A program made the translations under genes and the position numbers. DNA of 64,000 nucleotides from Vibrio gigantis (lineage in GTDB: Bacteria > Pseudomonadota > Gammaproteobacteria > Enterobacterales > Vibrionaceae), in NCBI RefSeq assembly GCF_024347515.1, contig NZ_AP025492.1, positions 1,054,001 through 1,118,000 of the forward strand, written 5' to 3'. This document shows positions 55,743-63,984 of the stretch, one piece after another (position 1 is the first letter of the stretch; every line of letters begins with the position of its first letter). The notes under the pieces are model-generated. The model searched no databases and was not told the DNA's origin. It was given only the letters and a program-made list of their open reading frames with translations.

Positions 55743-55818
55743 TTTAAGTTTGTCGTTGAATCCTCATGTTCTGAAGTCCGAGGGTTTGACGACCTTTTAT
55801 CTATCCCGCTTTACGCAA

Positions 55819-56307
55819 TTACCCTGCAAAAATATCGCCAAGCCAATCTTCAAGCTGCTCTCGTTTATCTTGTGGGCCATTGATTATCACTAAGCCGTTT
55901 AGTGTCGCGTGATCCCAAGATATGGTGCCAGTTGCTAGCGCATCGAAAACATCTAACTCAGTAATTAACAGTAGCTCTTCTTCAGTAGGCAAAGTATCTC
56001 TGCCTGACACATCGACACCCTTTTCAAATTTCACTTGGCTGTAATGACCTTTAATCGCTTCGAATAGGTTGAACTCTATTTTGCTTGGGTAGGACTTGGC
56101 AAGCGCAGCCTTGATGGCGAAGAGTCGGAAGTGATCAGGTTTATTGAGATTGTTGAGTTCATCGTCTTGTCTGGCTGTGATGACATTGCCAAACACCTCT
56201 AGTGAACCGGGCTCTGTCACTAAACTAAATCCGGTTTCTTGGTGTAAGCCGCAAGCTAATACCAGAGAAGAATTGAGTGAAAGCAAAAGAACAAAACGTT
56301 TTAGCAT
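55819..56307 (-). CDS. Putative exported protein, unknown
   Basis: A 162-residue protein with a signal peptide ('MLKRFVLLLSLNSSLVLA', cleavage just before a Cys-Gly). The Cys after 'LVLA' could also make it a lipoprotein, but 'LVLAC' fits the lipobox only loosely. The mature part contains 'EEELLLITELDVFDALATG'-type helices and no recognised domain. It converges on cyoE and lies downstream of the alkylsulfatase start region on the same strand but in its own unit. Confidence 0.6.
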   Translation of the reverse strand: MLKRFVLLLSLNSSLVLACGLHQETGFSLVTEPGSLEVFGNVITARQDDELNNLNKPDHFRLFAIKAALAKSYPSKIEFNLFEAIKGHYSQVKFEKGVDVSGRDTLPTEEELLLITELDVFDALATGTISWDHATLNGLVIINGPQDKREQLEDWLGDIFAG

Positions 56308-56404
56308 GTGTGAACCTTAAAAGAAGCAGGGCAGTTTCCTTACTCCAACAATGGACCTAGATCGTTGAGTTAAGGTAGCGACTGTACTAACAAATAAACG
56401 ATAA

Positions 56405-56424
56405 AGGGACCACAATGGGTCCCT
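56405..56424 (-). terminator. Terminator of the alkylsulfatase gene
   Basis: AGGGACC and GGTCCCT form a 7-bp stem with a 6-base loop, about 37 bases past the stop; on the minus strand TTTATCGTTTATTTG follows. Confidence 0.65.
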
Positions 56425-56461
56425 AAGTTATCGACTCGCCATCCTTAGCAGCCTTTGATTA

Positions 56462-58438
56462 TTAACGAACGATGAGCATGATCTCTTCTGGAGTCATTGG
56501 CTTATCGAAGTAGCTCATGAATTGACCGAAGCCTTTGATGTCGCCATTCGAGAACTTGAATGCACCAGACTGTAGGTTAGTACCAATCACTTGTTGAGCG
56601 TTTGGACCCGCAATCAAGATTTGGTTCAGTACGGCACGAGTGGTATCGATTTGAACGTCTGCACCTTTCACTGCTTCTTCGTGTAACTGAGCAATACCGT
56701 TACGGATTTCGATGGTGAATGCTTCGTTCGTATCAGAGAAGTTGTACGTTAGCATCATGTTTACGTCTAACGAGTTTTCTGCGATAAGCGTTGAGGTCAT
56801 CATGTCGAAGATCTGCTTGCTTGGTAGCGCAGTAAGAACGTCAACAGAAGCGAAGCTGATCATATTAGAGAAGTCACGCTTGCTCTCAAGTTCAGCGGCA
56901 GCGTTAAGTGCCCAGTTACGCCAGTTGATGTTCACTTGGTCAGCAGCCCATGCTTTGTAAGCTTGTGCTTTCATTTCGCGAGCTTCTATATCTTGCTTGT
57001 TTACCGTGATCGGGTAAGAAAGAATTTCTGCTGCAAATGTGTAATTTTCTGCCTTAATTGCTGCTTGTGCAGTAGTAAGGATGTTGTCACGACCGCCCAT
57101 GACCTCTACGAAGGCCTTAGCGCGTTGCTCGTAAGCCATTGGCTCTAGCTGCCATGGGTCACCTTCGAAGAAACCGTTGTAACCTACGTAAATCTGACGC
57201 ACGGCGTGTGCAACAGTGCCGTAGTGCTCACCTAACCACGGGTGCTCTGCAAGGTGCTTCGGAAGTTTAACGACTTCAACTAGCTCGTCTGGCGTCATAC
57301 CTTTGTTCATGTAACGGATAGTTTGGTCATGCGTGTATTGAATTGCATCACGGTAAGCTGTTAATACGTCAGATACCGCTTCTTTACCTTCAACAGGACG
57401 ACCGTGAGAGTTAATCATGATCTCAGTGTCGAACTTACGCATTACGTCGATGCCCTTGAACCACATTGATGGGTCACGGAATTTAGTACCACGGATTGTG
57501 TGAAGGTTAGGGAAGTTCTCGCCTTGAAGTACTTCAGCCGCGTGCAGGATTTTTTGCTCTGGGAAGTAAACCACTAGCTCATCTTTGGTTTCAGAAGGCA
57601 CGTTCTCAATGTGCATTTTAACGCCAGCAATTTCGATTTCGATGTGGCTTTGGCTTGGTACAAGCAGGTTTGGTTCAATGAACGAGATAGCACCTTGCAT
57701 GAAGCGCGGGCCAAGGCCATCGTTTACTGTTCCGTGCTCGCCTTCTTCTACGTGCTTAGCGCCAGTGTAAGAAGTGCGGTGACCAAATAGAGTACCTAGG
57801 TTTGAAGACCAGTTAGCCACTGCCGCGGTAAGGCCTTCTTCAGCGATGATTTTTACTTCACCTGATGCCACTTCTTCGTCAGTAACCCATGCACGAACAC
57901 CAGAGATATGGTCGATGTGGTTGTGAGAGTAGATGATTGCTTTAACAGGCTTGTCTGTGATTTGACGGAACTGCTCTTTAACCGATTGAGCCATTTCAAC
58001 CGACTCACCTGGATCAACAATGATGATACCGTCAGTGCCTTCAATCATGACCGGTGTATCGAGACCAAAACCGTAACCAAGGTAAATGTTGTCATCTACT
58101 TTGATGATTGCTTGGTCCATTTTTCGGCCATGCTTAGTTAGAGTTGGATGAACGTGGTCAGATTCCTCTGTGTAAGCCAGAGAGTTACCAGTTTTAGATA
58201 CAACTTGGATACGCTCGCCTTTGCCCCAGAACATGTTTGATTTGTGCTCGAATAAAACCTCGCTCTTGTAGCGAGCATCAAGTTCAATATTCTGGTATTG
58301 CGCAGCATTTGATGTCTGAAGTTCTTGGCCTATTTTCGATGTCGCTTCTACAACCGGTGTTGCAGATGCAAAGCCAGAAGCAAGTAGAGCGCTCGCGATA
58401 GCGACAGGGAGTGCCATTTTTTTGAATGTATTAGTCAT
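56462..58438 (-). CDS. Exported SdsA-type alkylsulfatase (metallo-beta-lactamase fold)
   Basis: A 658-residue protein with a signal peptide (cleaved near 'FASA', residue 26). The Zn-binding motif is 'SHNHIDH' (His172, His174, Asp176, His177), and further ligands lie in 'LHAAEVLQGENFPNLHTIRG' and 'INSHGRPVEG'. A dimerisation domain follows, then a C-terminal SCP2-like domain (about residues 530-655). SdsA1 of Pseudomonas, of the same length and layout, cleaves primary alkyl sulfates such as dodecyl sulfate to alcohol and sulfate. An ATCGA-N4-ACGAT repeat and a perfect FNR box lie upstream. Confidence 0.92.
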   Translation of the reverse strand: MTNTFKKMALPVAIASALLASGFASATPVVEATSKIGQELQTSNAAQYQNIELDARYKSEVLFEHKSNMFWGKGERIQVVSKTGNSLAYTEESDHVHPTLTKHGRKMDQAIIKVDDNIYLGYGFGLDTPVMIEGTDGIIIVDPGESVEMAQSVKEQFRQITDKPVKAIIYSHNHIDHISGVRAWVTDEEVASGEVKIIAEEGLTAAVANWSSNLGTLFGHRTSYTGAKHVEEGEHGTVNDGLGPRFMQGAISFIEPNLLVPSQSHIEIEIAGVKMHIENVPSETKDELVVYFPEQKILHAAEVLQGENFPNLHTIRGTKFRDPSMWFKGIDVMRKFDTEIMINSHGRPVEGKEAVSDVLTAYRDAIQYTHDQTIRYMNKGMTPDELVEVVKLPKHLAEHPWLGEHYGTVAHAVRQIYVGYNGFFEGDPWQLEPMAYEQRAKAFVEVMGGRDNILTTAQAAIKAENYTFAAEILSYPITVNKQDIEAREMKAQAYKAWAADQVNINWRNWALNAAAELESKRDFSNMISFASVDVLTALPSKQIFDMMTSTLIAENSLDVNMMLTYNFSDTNEAFTIEIRNGIAQLHEEAVKGADVQIDTTRAVLNQILIAGPNAQQVIGTNLQSGAFKFSNGDIKGFGQFMSYFDKPMTPEEIMLIVR

Positions 58439-58536
58439 GGTAGTGACCTTATATTTGGATACAGGAATTGGATTTCTTGAGCCAAATGATAGAGGTGGGA
58501 GAGGTCGTTATCTACGCGCTAATATGATTTCGATAT

Positions 58537-58550
58537 ATCGAATTTACGAT
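58537..58550 (-). promoter_or_regulatory. ATCGA-ATTT-ACGAT repeat upstream of the alkylsulfatase
   Basis: Matches the ATCGT-N4-ACGAT architecture found also at 60835 and 62752 with one mismatch. It is 99-112 nt before the alkylsulfatase start, about the same distance as in the fadL/lysR region. Proposed site for the LysR protein at 62803. Confidence 0.5.
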
Positions 58551-58586
58551 GTTTAATTTCATGAATAATTGTATTAACGATTTAAT

Positions 58587-58600
58587 TTGATCTAAATCAA
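58587..58600 (-). promoter_or_regulatory. Perfect FNR-type box upstream of the alkylsulfatase
   Basis: TTGAT-CTAA-ATCAA is an exact match to the FNR consensus TTGAT-N4-ATCAA, 149-162 nt before the start. It suggests oxygen-responsive control of the alkylsulfatase gene. Confidence 0.55.
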
Positions 58601-58624
58601 TTAGTCACGAAAGCTTGGTATAGA

Positions 58625-58654
58625 TACAAAAATGCCCTGAAATTCAGGGCATTT
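58625..58654 (-). terminator. Terminator of the HlyD/membrane-protein operon
   Basis: AAATGCCCTG and CAGGGCATTT form a perfect 10-bp stem with a 5-base loop; on the minus strand the stem is followed by TTTTTG-like sequence. It lies 150 bases past the HlyD gene stop. Confidence 0.75.
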
Positions 58655-58804
58655 ATTTTGAAATTAGTCGCAGGTTCATGAGTGGCAGTTATGCGAGCGA
58701 ATAACCGTCACATCATTGAGTACTTAGTCGTTTACCAGGAGCTAATCGTTTACTAAGAGCTTAAGCTCTTATCAAGATCTTAAGTATTAATAGGCGGCTA
58801 GGTA

Positions 58805-59794
58805 TTACCAAGCACCTAAGTATGACTTGTAAGATTGTAGACGAACCGTTGCTGCACCGATTACATCAATGAAGCCCCAGAACGGGTGTGGCTTCTCAGC
58901 AGAGATCCAAGCCGCGCCAGTTGAACCAATTGGGATGTTGAAACCTTCTGGTTCGATGATCTCAAGTACGATAGTACGACCTAAACCATTACCGTTTCTT
59001 ACCACGTGTTGGCCAACGCTTTGTGGCCCTTGGAATGGTGAAATTGCTGCTTCGCCCGTACCTGTCGTGAAGCTGTGTACTTTTGCTCGGAAAACATGGC
59101 CTGGGTAAGCATCAACGAAGAACTCAGCGAAATCACCTTTCTGAACATATCCGTAGGTTTGGTCAGAAACACGCATTTCCAAAAACTTCTTGTTGGTGTT
59201 GTAAAGGTGCATGTTGCCCATTACTGAACCTTCGGCAATGTTCACAATAGCGACTTGGCCATCAAACTCTGCACGAATCGTCTTTTTCTCTTGCGCCCAA
59301 TTTACTTTTTGAAGATCGGCAACTAGTGAATTCAGTTCAGCGTTCATTACACGCAAGTCAGAGTCGTATTTCTCAACATCACGAGCATTGAAGATCTCTG
59401 GTGATGTTTCAGCACGCTCAAGATCTCGCGTCATCTGTTTAATTTGCTCTTCTTTCTTAACAATCTCAGATTCGATCTTCGCTTTGTCAGCAGCAGAGTT
59501 AATGTCGACGAGTGTGTAAAGCACATCGTTCTCTTTCACCATTTGGTTATGGTCAACATGGATTTCATCAATCTGCTGGCCAAATACTGGTGACATTACC
59601 GCGTGTGGCGCTTTTACTGTGGTTGAGTTAGTTAAATCAACCGGTGCCCACAAACGAGAGATAACCGCTAATACCGCAAGAATCGTTACACCGCCAATGG
59701 CAGCCCAGGTGTAGTTTTTAAAGTTCTTCTTGAGTGCGCCTGTCGCAAACAGTGACCATACAATTAGGATGTATGGAATCATCATCTCTTTCAT
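58805..59794 (-). CDS. HlyD-family membrane-fusion protein
   Basis: A 329-residue periplasmic adaptor with an N-terminal hydrophobic region (two segments in the first 50 residues). The lipoyl-like half-motifs are 'VMSPVFGQQIDEIHVDHNQMV' and 'TIRAEFDGQVAIVNIAEG', bracketing a coiled coil at about residues 95-165. It lacks a lipobox. Its start overlaps the stop of the upstream membrane-protein gene (TAATG), as in translational coupling. The pair resembles the E. coli YiaV/YiaW and YibH/YibI arrangements, whose function is unknown. Confidence 0.85.
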   Translation of the reverse strand: MKEMMIPYILIVWSLFATGALKKNFKNYTWAAIGGVTILAVLAVISRLWAPVDLTNSTTVKAPHAVMSPVFGQQIDEIHVDHNQMVKENDVLYTLVDINSAADKAKIESEIVKKEEQIKQMTRDLERAETSPEIFNARDVEKYDSDLRVMNAELNSLVADLQKVNWAQEKKTIRAEFDGQVAIVNIAEGSVMGNMHLYNTNKKFLEMRVSDQTYGYVQKGDFAEFFVDAYPGHVFRAKVHSFTTGTGEAAISPFQGPQSVGQHVVRNGNGLGRTIVLEIIEPEGFNIPIGSTGAAWISAEKPHPFWGFIDVIGAATVRLQSYKSYLGAW

Positions 59795-60402
59795 TATGCG
59801 ACCTCTTTTGCTGTAGTGTTTGGTTCTGTTGGAGTCTGTTCTACTGAAGACTGTTTGGTTGCCACTTGTTCTGCTGCAGATGGCTCTGTCGTTGGTTTCT
59901 CAGGTGATGTTTGATTGACGACAGTCTCTGTTGTGGAGTCTTGTTTTGGCTGTACACCTCGACGGATAACATCACTCAGTGACTGACCAATATGTTTCCA
60001 ATTCGCTAACGCGATCACCAAGGCAATAACCCAGAATGTTTTGCTGATGAAAAGCCCGCAAAGTGACAGTGCGAACACGATCTGTACGTGAGCGCTTTTG
60101 TGCTCTTTGGCTTTATGAACCCCCAGTTCATGTAATTGCCACATACCGTAAACACCGGCTAATACCACAGCGATTGTCACTGAGAACAAGTAACCAGAGA
60201 AGTACTCCATCTGGAAGAAGTTCATCATCATTTCATTGGGGTGGTTGTTGAACTGAGACATGTCGATGTCTTTAGAGTGGATTGTGCCTAATGGTGCAAG
60301 AGCCCATGCACCAGCAAACATCACTGCCATAAACAGGCAGAATTTAATCAAGACCATCACAATGGCCCAGATTTTCTGGAAAACGATTTTTATAAAGTTC
60401 AT
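59794..60402 (-). CDS. Membrane protein partner of the HlyD-like adaptor, with a Thr/Glu/Pro-rich tail
   Basis: A 202-residue protein with three or four predicted helices (about residues 10-37, 72-92, 105-140) and a Thr/Glu/Pro/Gln-rich disordered tail from about 150 to the end. The core 'ELGVHKAKEHKSAHVQIVFALSLCGL' is reminiscent of DUF3302 proteins (YiaW/YibI), normally about 110-120 residues. It precedes and overlaps the HlyD gene. No ATPase or permease gene is in the operon, so how it drives transport is unclear. Confidence 0.65.
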   Translation of the reverse strand: MNFIKIVFQKIWAIVMVLIKFCLFMAVMFAGAWALAPLGTIHSKDIDMSQFNNHPNEMMMNFFQMEYFSGYLFSVTIAVVLAGVYGMWQLHELGVHKAKEHKSAHVQIVFALSLCGLFISKTFWVIALVIALANWKHIGQSLSDVIRRGVQPKQDSTTETVVNQTSPEKPTTEPSAAEQVATKQSSVEQTPTEPNTTAKEVA

Positions 60403-60834
60403 ATCTCAACCTACATCAATAAGAAGAGAGAATTTGCAGCCTAGGAGTAACCTTTAATGACATCTTAAAAAGTAGATGTCTATTATGTGGGTAGATTGGT
60501 GCGCATAATAAACAAAAGTAATAGATGGTATTTAAGTCCAGACAACCGATTCTCGGTACCAAGAAGCGAATATGCTTCCCTACAAACCAATTCTTATTGT
60601 TAGTCAGAAACGCAGGTTGAATGACTATGTACTGTTGAACGAAATATTTGACTCGTTCTTTTAGTTATTGTCTTCTTTACGTGTAATACCTCGGTTGTCG
60701 AGGGGCTCTTCCATGGCAATGACATAGTGTTGTAAAACATTTGTCAGCATTCTGTTTTGGCTAAGAATTGATTTGTTAGCAGGATAATAGGAAGAGTTTT
60801 GAGCGGTATCTACCCAGAATTACGATTTGATAAT

Positions 60835-60848
60835 ATCGTAATTACGAT
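60835..60848. promoter_or_regulatory. ATCGT-AATT-ACGAT inverted repeat upstream of the HlyD operon
   Basis: A perfect 14-bp palindrome in the 1-kb gap, about 433-446 nt before the HlyD-pair start, with another AATTACGAT half-site at 60818-60826. It has the same layout as the site in the fadL/lysR region. Confidence 0.5.
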
Positions 60849-61344
60849 GAGTTACTATCACTCTAAATCGGTAGGTTGAATTATTTGCTAGCGCTCAAAT
60901 TCGGGTTTAAAACATCGCTAGTTAATTTGGTTTGGATCAATGAAATGACTAATAAAAGCATCAATAAGCAATTTGGCGAAATTGATCTTTTTACACACTT
61001 CTTACAATAAAGGAGTAATAGAAACGAATGATGGATGACATATAACTGATAATAGGTTTGTGAACACTGGAAAAATACTCTCGACGCTTTGATATCTATA
61101 TCAATGACGTGCTCAATATTTGGGTGTGCTCACTAGAAAATACGTTTCTGTTTATGGTCGAGTGTTGAATTCGAAATATTGTAGCTTTAATTCCTCAAAT
61201 GTATATCTCAATGATGCTGAACACAGTGTCATGATAAACGAGACAATATCGTCTTGTTTATGTTCTATTGAATATGTAATCTAACCCAATCAAATACAAT
61301 GTTGAATTAGGGGGGATACATTGCATTTGAAGAACAAACAGAGA

Positions 61345-61369
61345 AAGACCTAGCAGATAGCTAGGTCTT
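61345..61369 (-). terminator. Terminator of the FadL-type gene
   Basis: AAGACCTAGC and GCTAGGTCTT form a perfect 10-bp stem with a 5-base loop, about 63 bases past the stop; on the minus strand TTCTCTG follows, a weak T-rich tail. Confidence 0.65.
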
Positions 61370-61431
61370 GATGTGGTGTACTTAAGAGGGCATTACTAGT
61401 AAATAAACGACGAAAGGGTCGAGACCGCTGC

Positions 61432-62667
61432 TTACAGGAAGCGGTAGTTCGCTTGTAAACCAAAGAAGTGCGCGCTGTTATCATAAGAGCCTTGAACATT
61501 GATAACTTGCCCCTTTGAGTAATTAAGCTCAGGCTCATCCAGATCGATGTAATCGTAGTAAGCGCGCAGTTCCCAGTTCTTGTTGAGCGCATAGGTGGCA
61601 CCCGCGCCAATACGTTTGGTTTCGCCCACAGGAAGATCCATATATTGATGAGTTGCGTCATCCTGAGGAGAAGTCTCGTAGCTGATGCCTGTTTCTAGTC
61701 GCAAGGTTGGGGTGATTTGGTAATGAGTACCTATGGCTAGGTTCCACACATCGTCAAAGTTACGATCGACAATTTTTATTGAGCTATCATTGATGTCTAG
61801 TGTGAGGTCTTTCCATGTTGATAGGTCATACCAAGTGACACTCCACAGCATGTCCCATTGATCATTGACGGCGTGCACGCCACTAACCTGGATGTTTTGA
61901 GGCATGATAAAGTCGAGCCCAACATCACGCTTGGTGTCACTAGCCGAACGTTGAAGATCCCCCTCGCCGTAATGAGAAAGTTCAGAACGGTACATAAAGC
62001 CAAAACGGTGCTGTTCGTTCGGTTGGTAAAAGGCGCTGAGAGAGTAGCCAACGGTGAAATCATCCGCGTCTGCTTTGAATAAGTGCTCAGCCCCTATCTC
62101 GCCAGAGCCGATAAAAGGATTCAACTTGCCGTTCGCAGTGAGGTATTCCGCATTGACTGAGGCGCCTAATGAAAACTGCTCATTCACTTTGTAAGATATT
62201 GACGGCATCAGTTGAACGGTCATGAACTCAACATTTTTTAATAAACGCTGCCCAGAAAAGTTATCACCATAATCGATCCCAGACCCACCTTGAGAAGCTA
62301 ACGCAATACCAGCGTGAAATTTGTCGTTGATAGGGGTGACAAAGTAGAAGCTCCCTACCGGAGCCCAACCGCCAGCATCAATGTTACTGTCAAAACGCTC
62401 TGTTGGGTTTGTGTCTGAATAATTGATGTCTGTGTAGAGCCCGGCCAGGTTGACTGTGAGTTCAGGGTTTTCTAGCTGAGACATCGCGGCAGGGTTCGTC
62501 CATGCTGTTAACGCACTTTCAGCTAACGCTGCCGACCCTGCTCCTGCGGTACTTGCGTTGAGAGAACCAAGCTCAGGAAGAAGGTGCGCCGCAGCCAATG
62601 CAGGGTTTGAAAGTATCGCGTGACTCGTCATCATCGCAATAGTGATGGCAAGGTAATGTTTTTTCAT
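61432..62667 (-). CDS. FadL/TodX-type outer-membrane channel for hydrophobic substrates
   Basis: A 411-residue OmpP1/FadL/TodX protein. A signal peptide ends near 'SNPALA' (about residue 25). The mature N terminus carries the FadL hatch pattern 'ELGSLNASTAGAGSAALAESALTAWTNPAAMS' (the NPA motif), and the barrel ends in 'FFGLQANYRFL'. FadL proteins pass long-chain fatty acids or aromatic hydrocarbons. Next to an alkylsulfatase locus it could admit alkyl sulfates or fatty alcohols. Divergent from a LysR regulator, with a shared inverted repeat between them. Confidence 0.92.
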   Translation of the reverse strand: MKKHYLAITIAMMTSHAILSNPALAAAHLLPELGSLNASTAGAGSAALAESALTAWTNPAAMSQLENPELTVNLAGLYTDINYSDTNPTERFDSNIDAGGWAPVGSFYFVTPINDKFHAGIALASQGGSGIDYGDNFSGQRLLKNVEFMTVQLMPSISYKVNEQFSLGASVNAEYLTANGKLNPFIGSGEIGAEHLFKADADDFTVGYSLSAFYQPNEQHRFGFMYRSELSHYGEGDLQRSASDTKRDVGLDFIMPQNIQVSGVHAVNDQWDMLWSVTWYDLSTWKDLTLDINDSSIKIVDRNFDDVWNLAIGTHYQITPTLRLETGISYETSPQDDATHQYMDLPVGETKRIGAGATYALNKNWELRAYYDYIDLDEPELNYSKGQVINVQGSYDNSAHFFGLQANYRFL

Positions 62668-62749
62668 GGGGGAAACCTATTAAGAAACGAATTACGCGGG
62701 ATGTTAGTGTCTCAATTTGGGACTTTAAACGAGGGATTCCTATTTCATT

Positions 62750-62767
62750 CTATCGTTTTTACGATAG
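62750..62767. promoter_or_regulatory. CTATCGT-TTTT-ACGATAG operator between fadL and lysR
   Basis: A perfect 7-bp inverted repeat with a 4-base centre; the core ATCGT-N4-ACGAT is 62752-62765. It lies 85-98 nt before the FadL-type start and 36-51 nt before the LysR start, the typical place for LysR autorepression and target activation. Confidence 0.65.
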
Positions 62768-62802
62768 CATGGTGCTCATGGTCGCCTAACGAGTAATGAT
62801 AT

Positions 62803-63738
62803 ATGAGCAACGACATCCCCAACTTCAATCTACTTGCCGTGTTTTCTGCAGTGATGGAGCAGGGCAGTTTAAGCAAAGCTGCGGATCAACTCAGTACCAA
62901 CCAATCGACCATCAGTACCGCGTTAGCCCGTTTAAAAAAAGAGATTGGCCAAGAGCTTTTTGTTCGTAAAGGAAGAGGTGTTGCGCCTACGTCTTATGCC
63001 CAAAGCTTATACGAACAGATAAAAGCGCCGATCAATGAACTCAATGGCGTGTTTCAGTCGATGGCTAATTTTGATGAGCAATCTTCTGAGCGTAAGTTTG
63101 TGATTTCTGCACCTGAGCACTTACAGTGGGTTCTGCTCAATAGTTTCGCGGCGCTTCCTAATCAAAACTTGTCGCTAGAAGTCTTTGATCAACCAGACAG
63201 TGATGAGCGAATTTACGAAGATCTTTTGACTCAAGAGTTTGATGCGATGATCGATATTGTGGTGCCTGAACATCCAAGTATCGTCACTGAAACCTTGTAT
63301 GATGGGGAGTTTGTGATCGTATGTCGAGCTGATCACCCGCGAATTCAAGGGGAAATCAGTGAAGCTCAGTTCCTGAGTGAAAAACATGCCGTATTAGACA
63401 GAACCCGACGTAAAGTTCGCAGTTTGAATCACTACACGTCTTTGGATTTATCCCAGCGTAAAATCGTGTTTCATGGACGCTCGCTGTTCAGTAATATCTT
63501 GCTGTGTAGCCAATCCGATTACATTACTGTAGTGCCTTTATCTATGGCGATTCAGTTCCAAGAAAAGTTAAGTTTGCAGTTGTTCAAACCACCCTTTGAA
63601 TATCAGCCGATATCTCACTACCTGATTTGGTTGAAGAAGCAGAACAGTGACCCTGCTCATAAGTGGTTCAGAGAACAAGTCATCAGTACGTCAGATGCAA
63701 TGTCGAAGGCGCTTCAAGATAGGCGCTTGCGGTTTTAA
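62803..63738 (+). CDS. LysR-family regulator, candidate controller of the alkylsulfatase/fadL regulon
   Basis: A 311-residue LysR protein with helix-turn-helix at about residues 20-45 ('GSLSKAADQLSTNQSTISTALARLKKEIG') and an effector domain from about 95. It is divergent from the FadL-type gene across a perfect inverted repeat, and the same repeat architecture precedes the alkylsulfatase. Pseudomonas SdsB, the regulator of sdsA, is also of LysR type, though this protein's closeness to SdsB has not been tested. Confidence 0.92.
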   Translation: MSNDIPNFNLLAVFSAVMEQGSLSKAADQLSTNQSTISTALARLKKEIGQELFVRKGRGVAPTSYAQSLYEQIKAPINELNGVFQSMANFDEQSSERKFVISAPEHLQWVLLNSFAALPNQNLSLEVFDQPDSDERIYEDLLTQEFDAMIDIVVPEHPSIVTETLYDGEFVIVCRADHPRIQGEISEAQFLSEKHAVLDRTRRKVRSLNHYTSLDLSQRKIVFHGRSLFSNILLCSQSDYITVVPLSMAIQFQEKLSLQLFKPPFEYQPISHYLIWLKKQNSDPAHKWFREQVISTSDAMSKALQDRRLRF

Positions 63739-63753
63739 TTGAGAGTCTAACTC

Positions 63754-63780
63754 TAAGGGAAGCATTGGCTTCCCTTTTTT
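63754..63780 (+). terminator. Terminator after the last LysR gene
   Basis: AAGGGAAGC and GGCTTCCCTT form a 9-bp stem with a 3-4-base loop, followed by TTTTTGTG. Confidence 0.85.
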
Positions 63781-63920
63781 GTGTCGATTACCCAAAATGT
63801 TAATAACAAAAAATTATTAAAATGAGAATGTTTAATAATTTCCATGATTTGTGTGTGTTCAGTAGTATATCTAGCAACAGAGAAATAGGTGGCCTCAAGG
63901 TTAACCTCAACGAACACTAC

Positions 63921-63956
63921 TTAGCTTCATGCGACGAGTTAGCTTCACGCGACGAG
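63921..63956. repeat. 18-bp tandem repeat, two copies
   Basis: TTAGCTTCATGCGACGAG is followed directly by TTAGCTTCACGCGACGAG, differing at one base. It lies just upstream of a possible gene start at 63985. Confidence 0.7.
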
Positions 63957-63984
63957 GCTGAGATTAAAGTACGAAGGGCGAAAT

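Larger units (their letters stand above)
58439..58804. other. Gap between alkylsulfatase and HlyD genes, with regulatory sites
   Basis: About 366 bases holding the alkylsulfatase promoter, a palindrome TTCGATATATCGAA (58529-58542) merging into the ATCGA-N4-ACGAT repeat, an FNR box, the HlyD-operon terminator, and a perfect palindrome AGAGCTTAAGCTCT near 58757. No gene is seen. Confidence 0.6.
60403..61431. other. 1-kb non-coding region upstream of the HlyD pair
   Basis: The longest gap in the window, with no frame of a believable gene. It contains the inverted repeat at 60835-60848, with a further AATTACGAT copy at 60818-60826, a 9/10 FNR/CRP-like box (TTGGT-TTGG-ATCAA, 60927-60940), and the fadL terminator near 61345. 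A 21-codon frame at 60945-61010 is noted but weak. An unannotated small RNA could lie here. Confidence 0.5.

Noticed and set aside
60945..61010. 21-codon frame starting MTNKSINKQFGEIDLF in the 1-kb gap
   Set aside because: The ribosome-binding site is poor and a frame this short is expected by chance; kept only as part of the gap finding.
61350..61661. 103-codon minus-strand frame at the fadL 3' end
   Set aside because: It lies mostly within the FadL-type gene in a different frame and has no barrel or other domain character.
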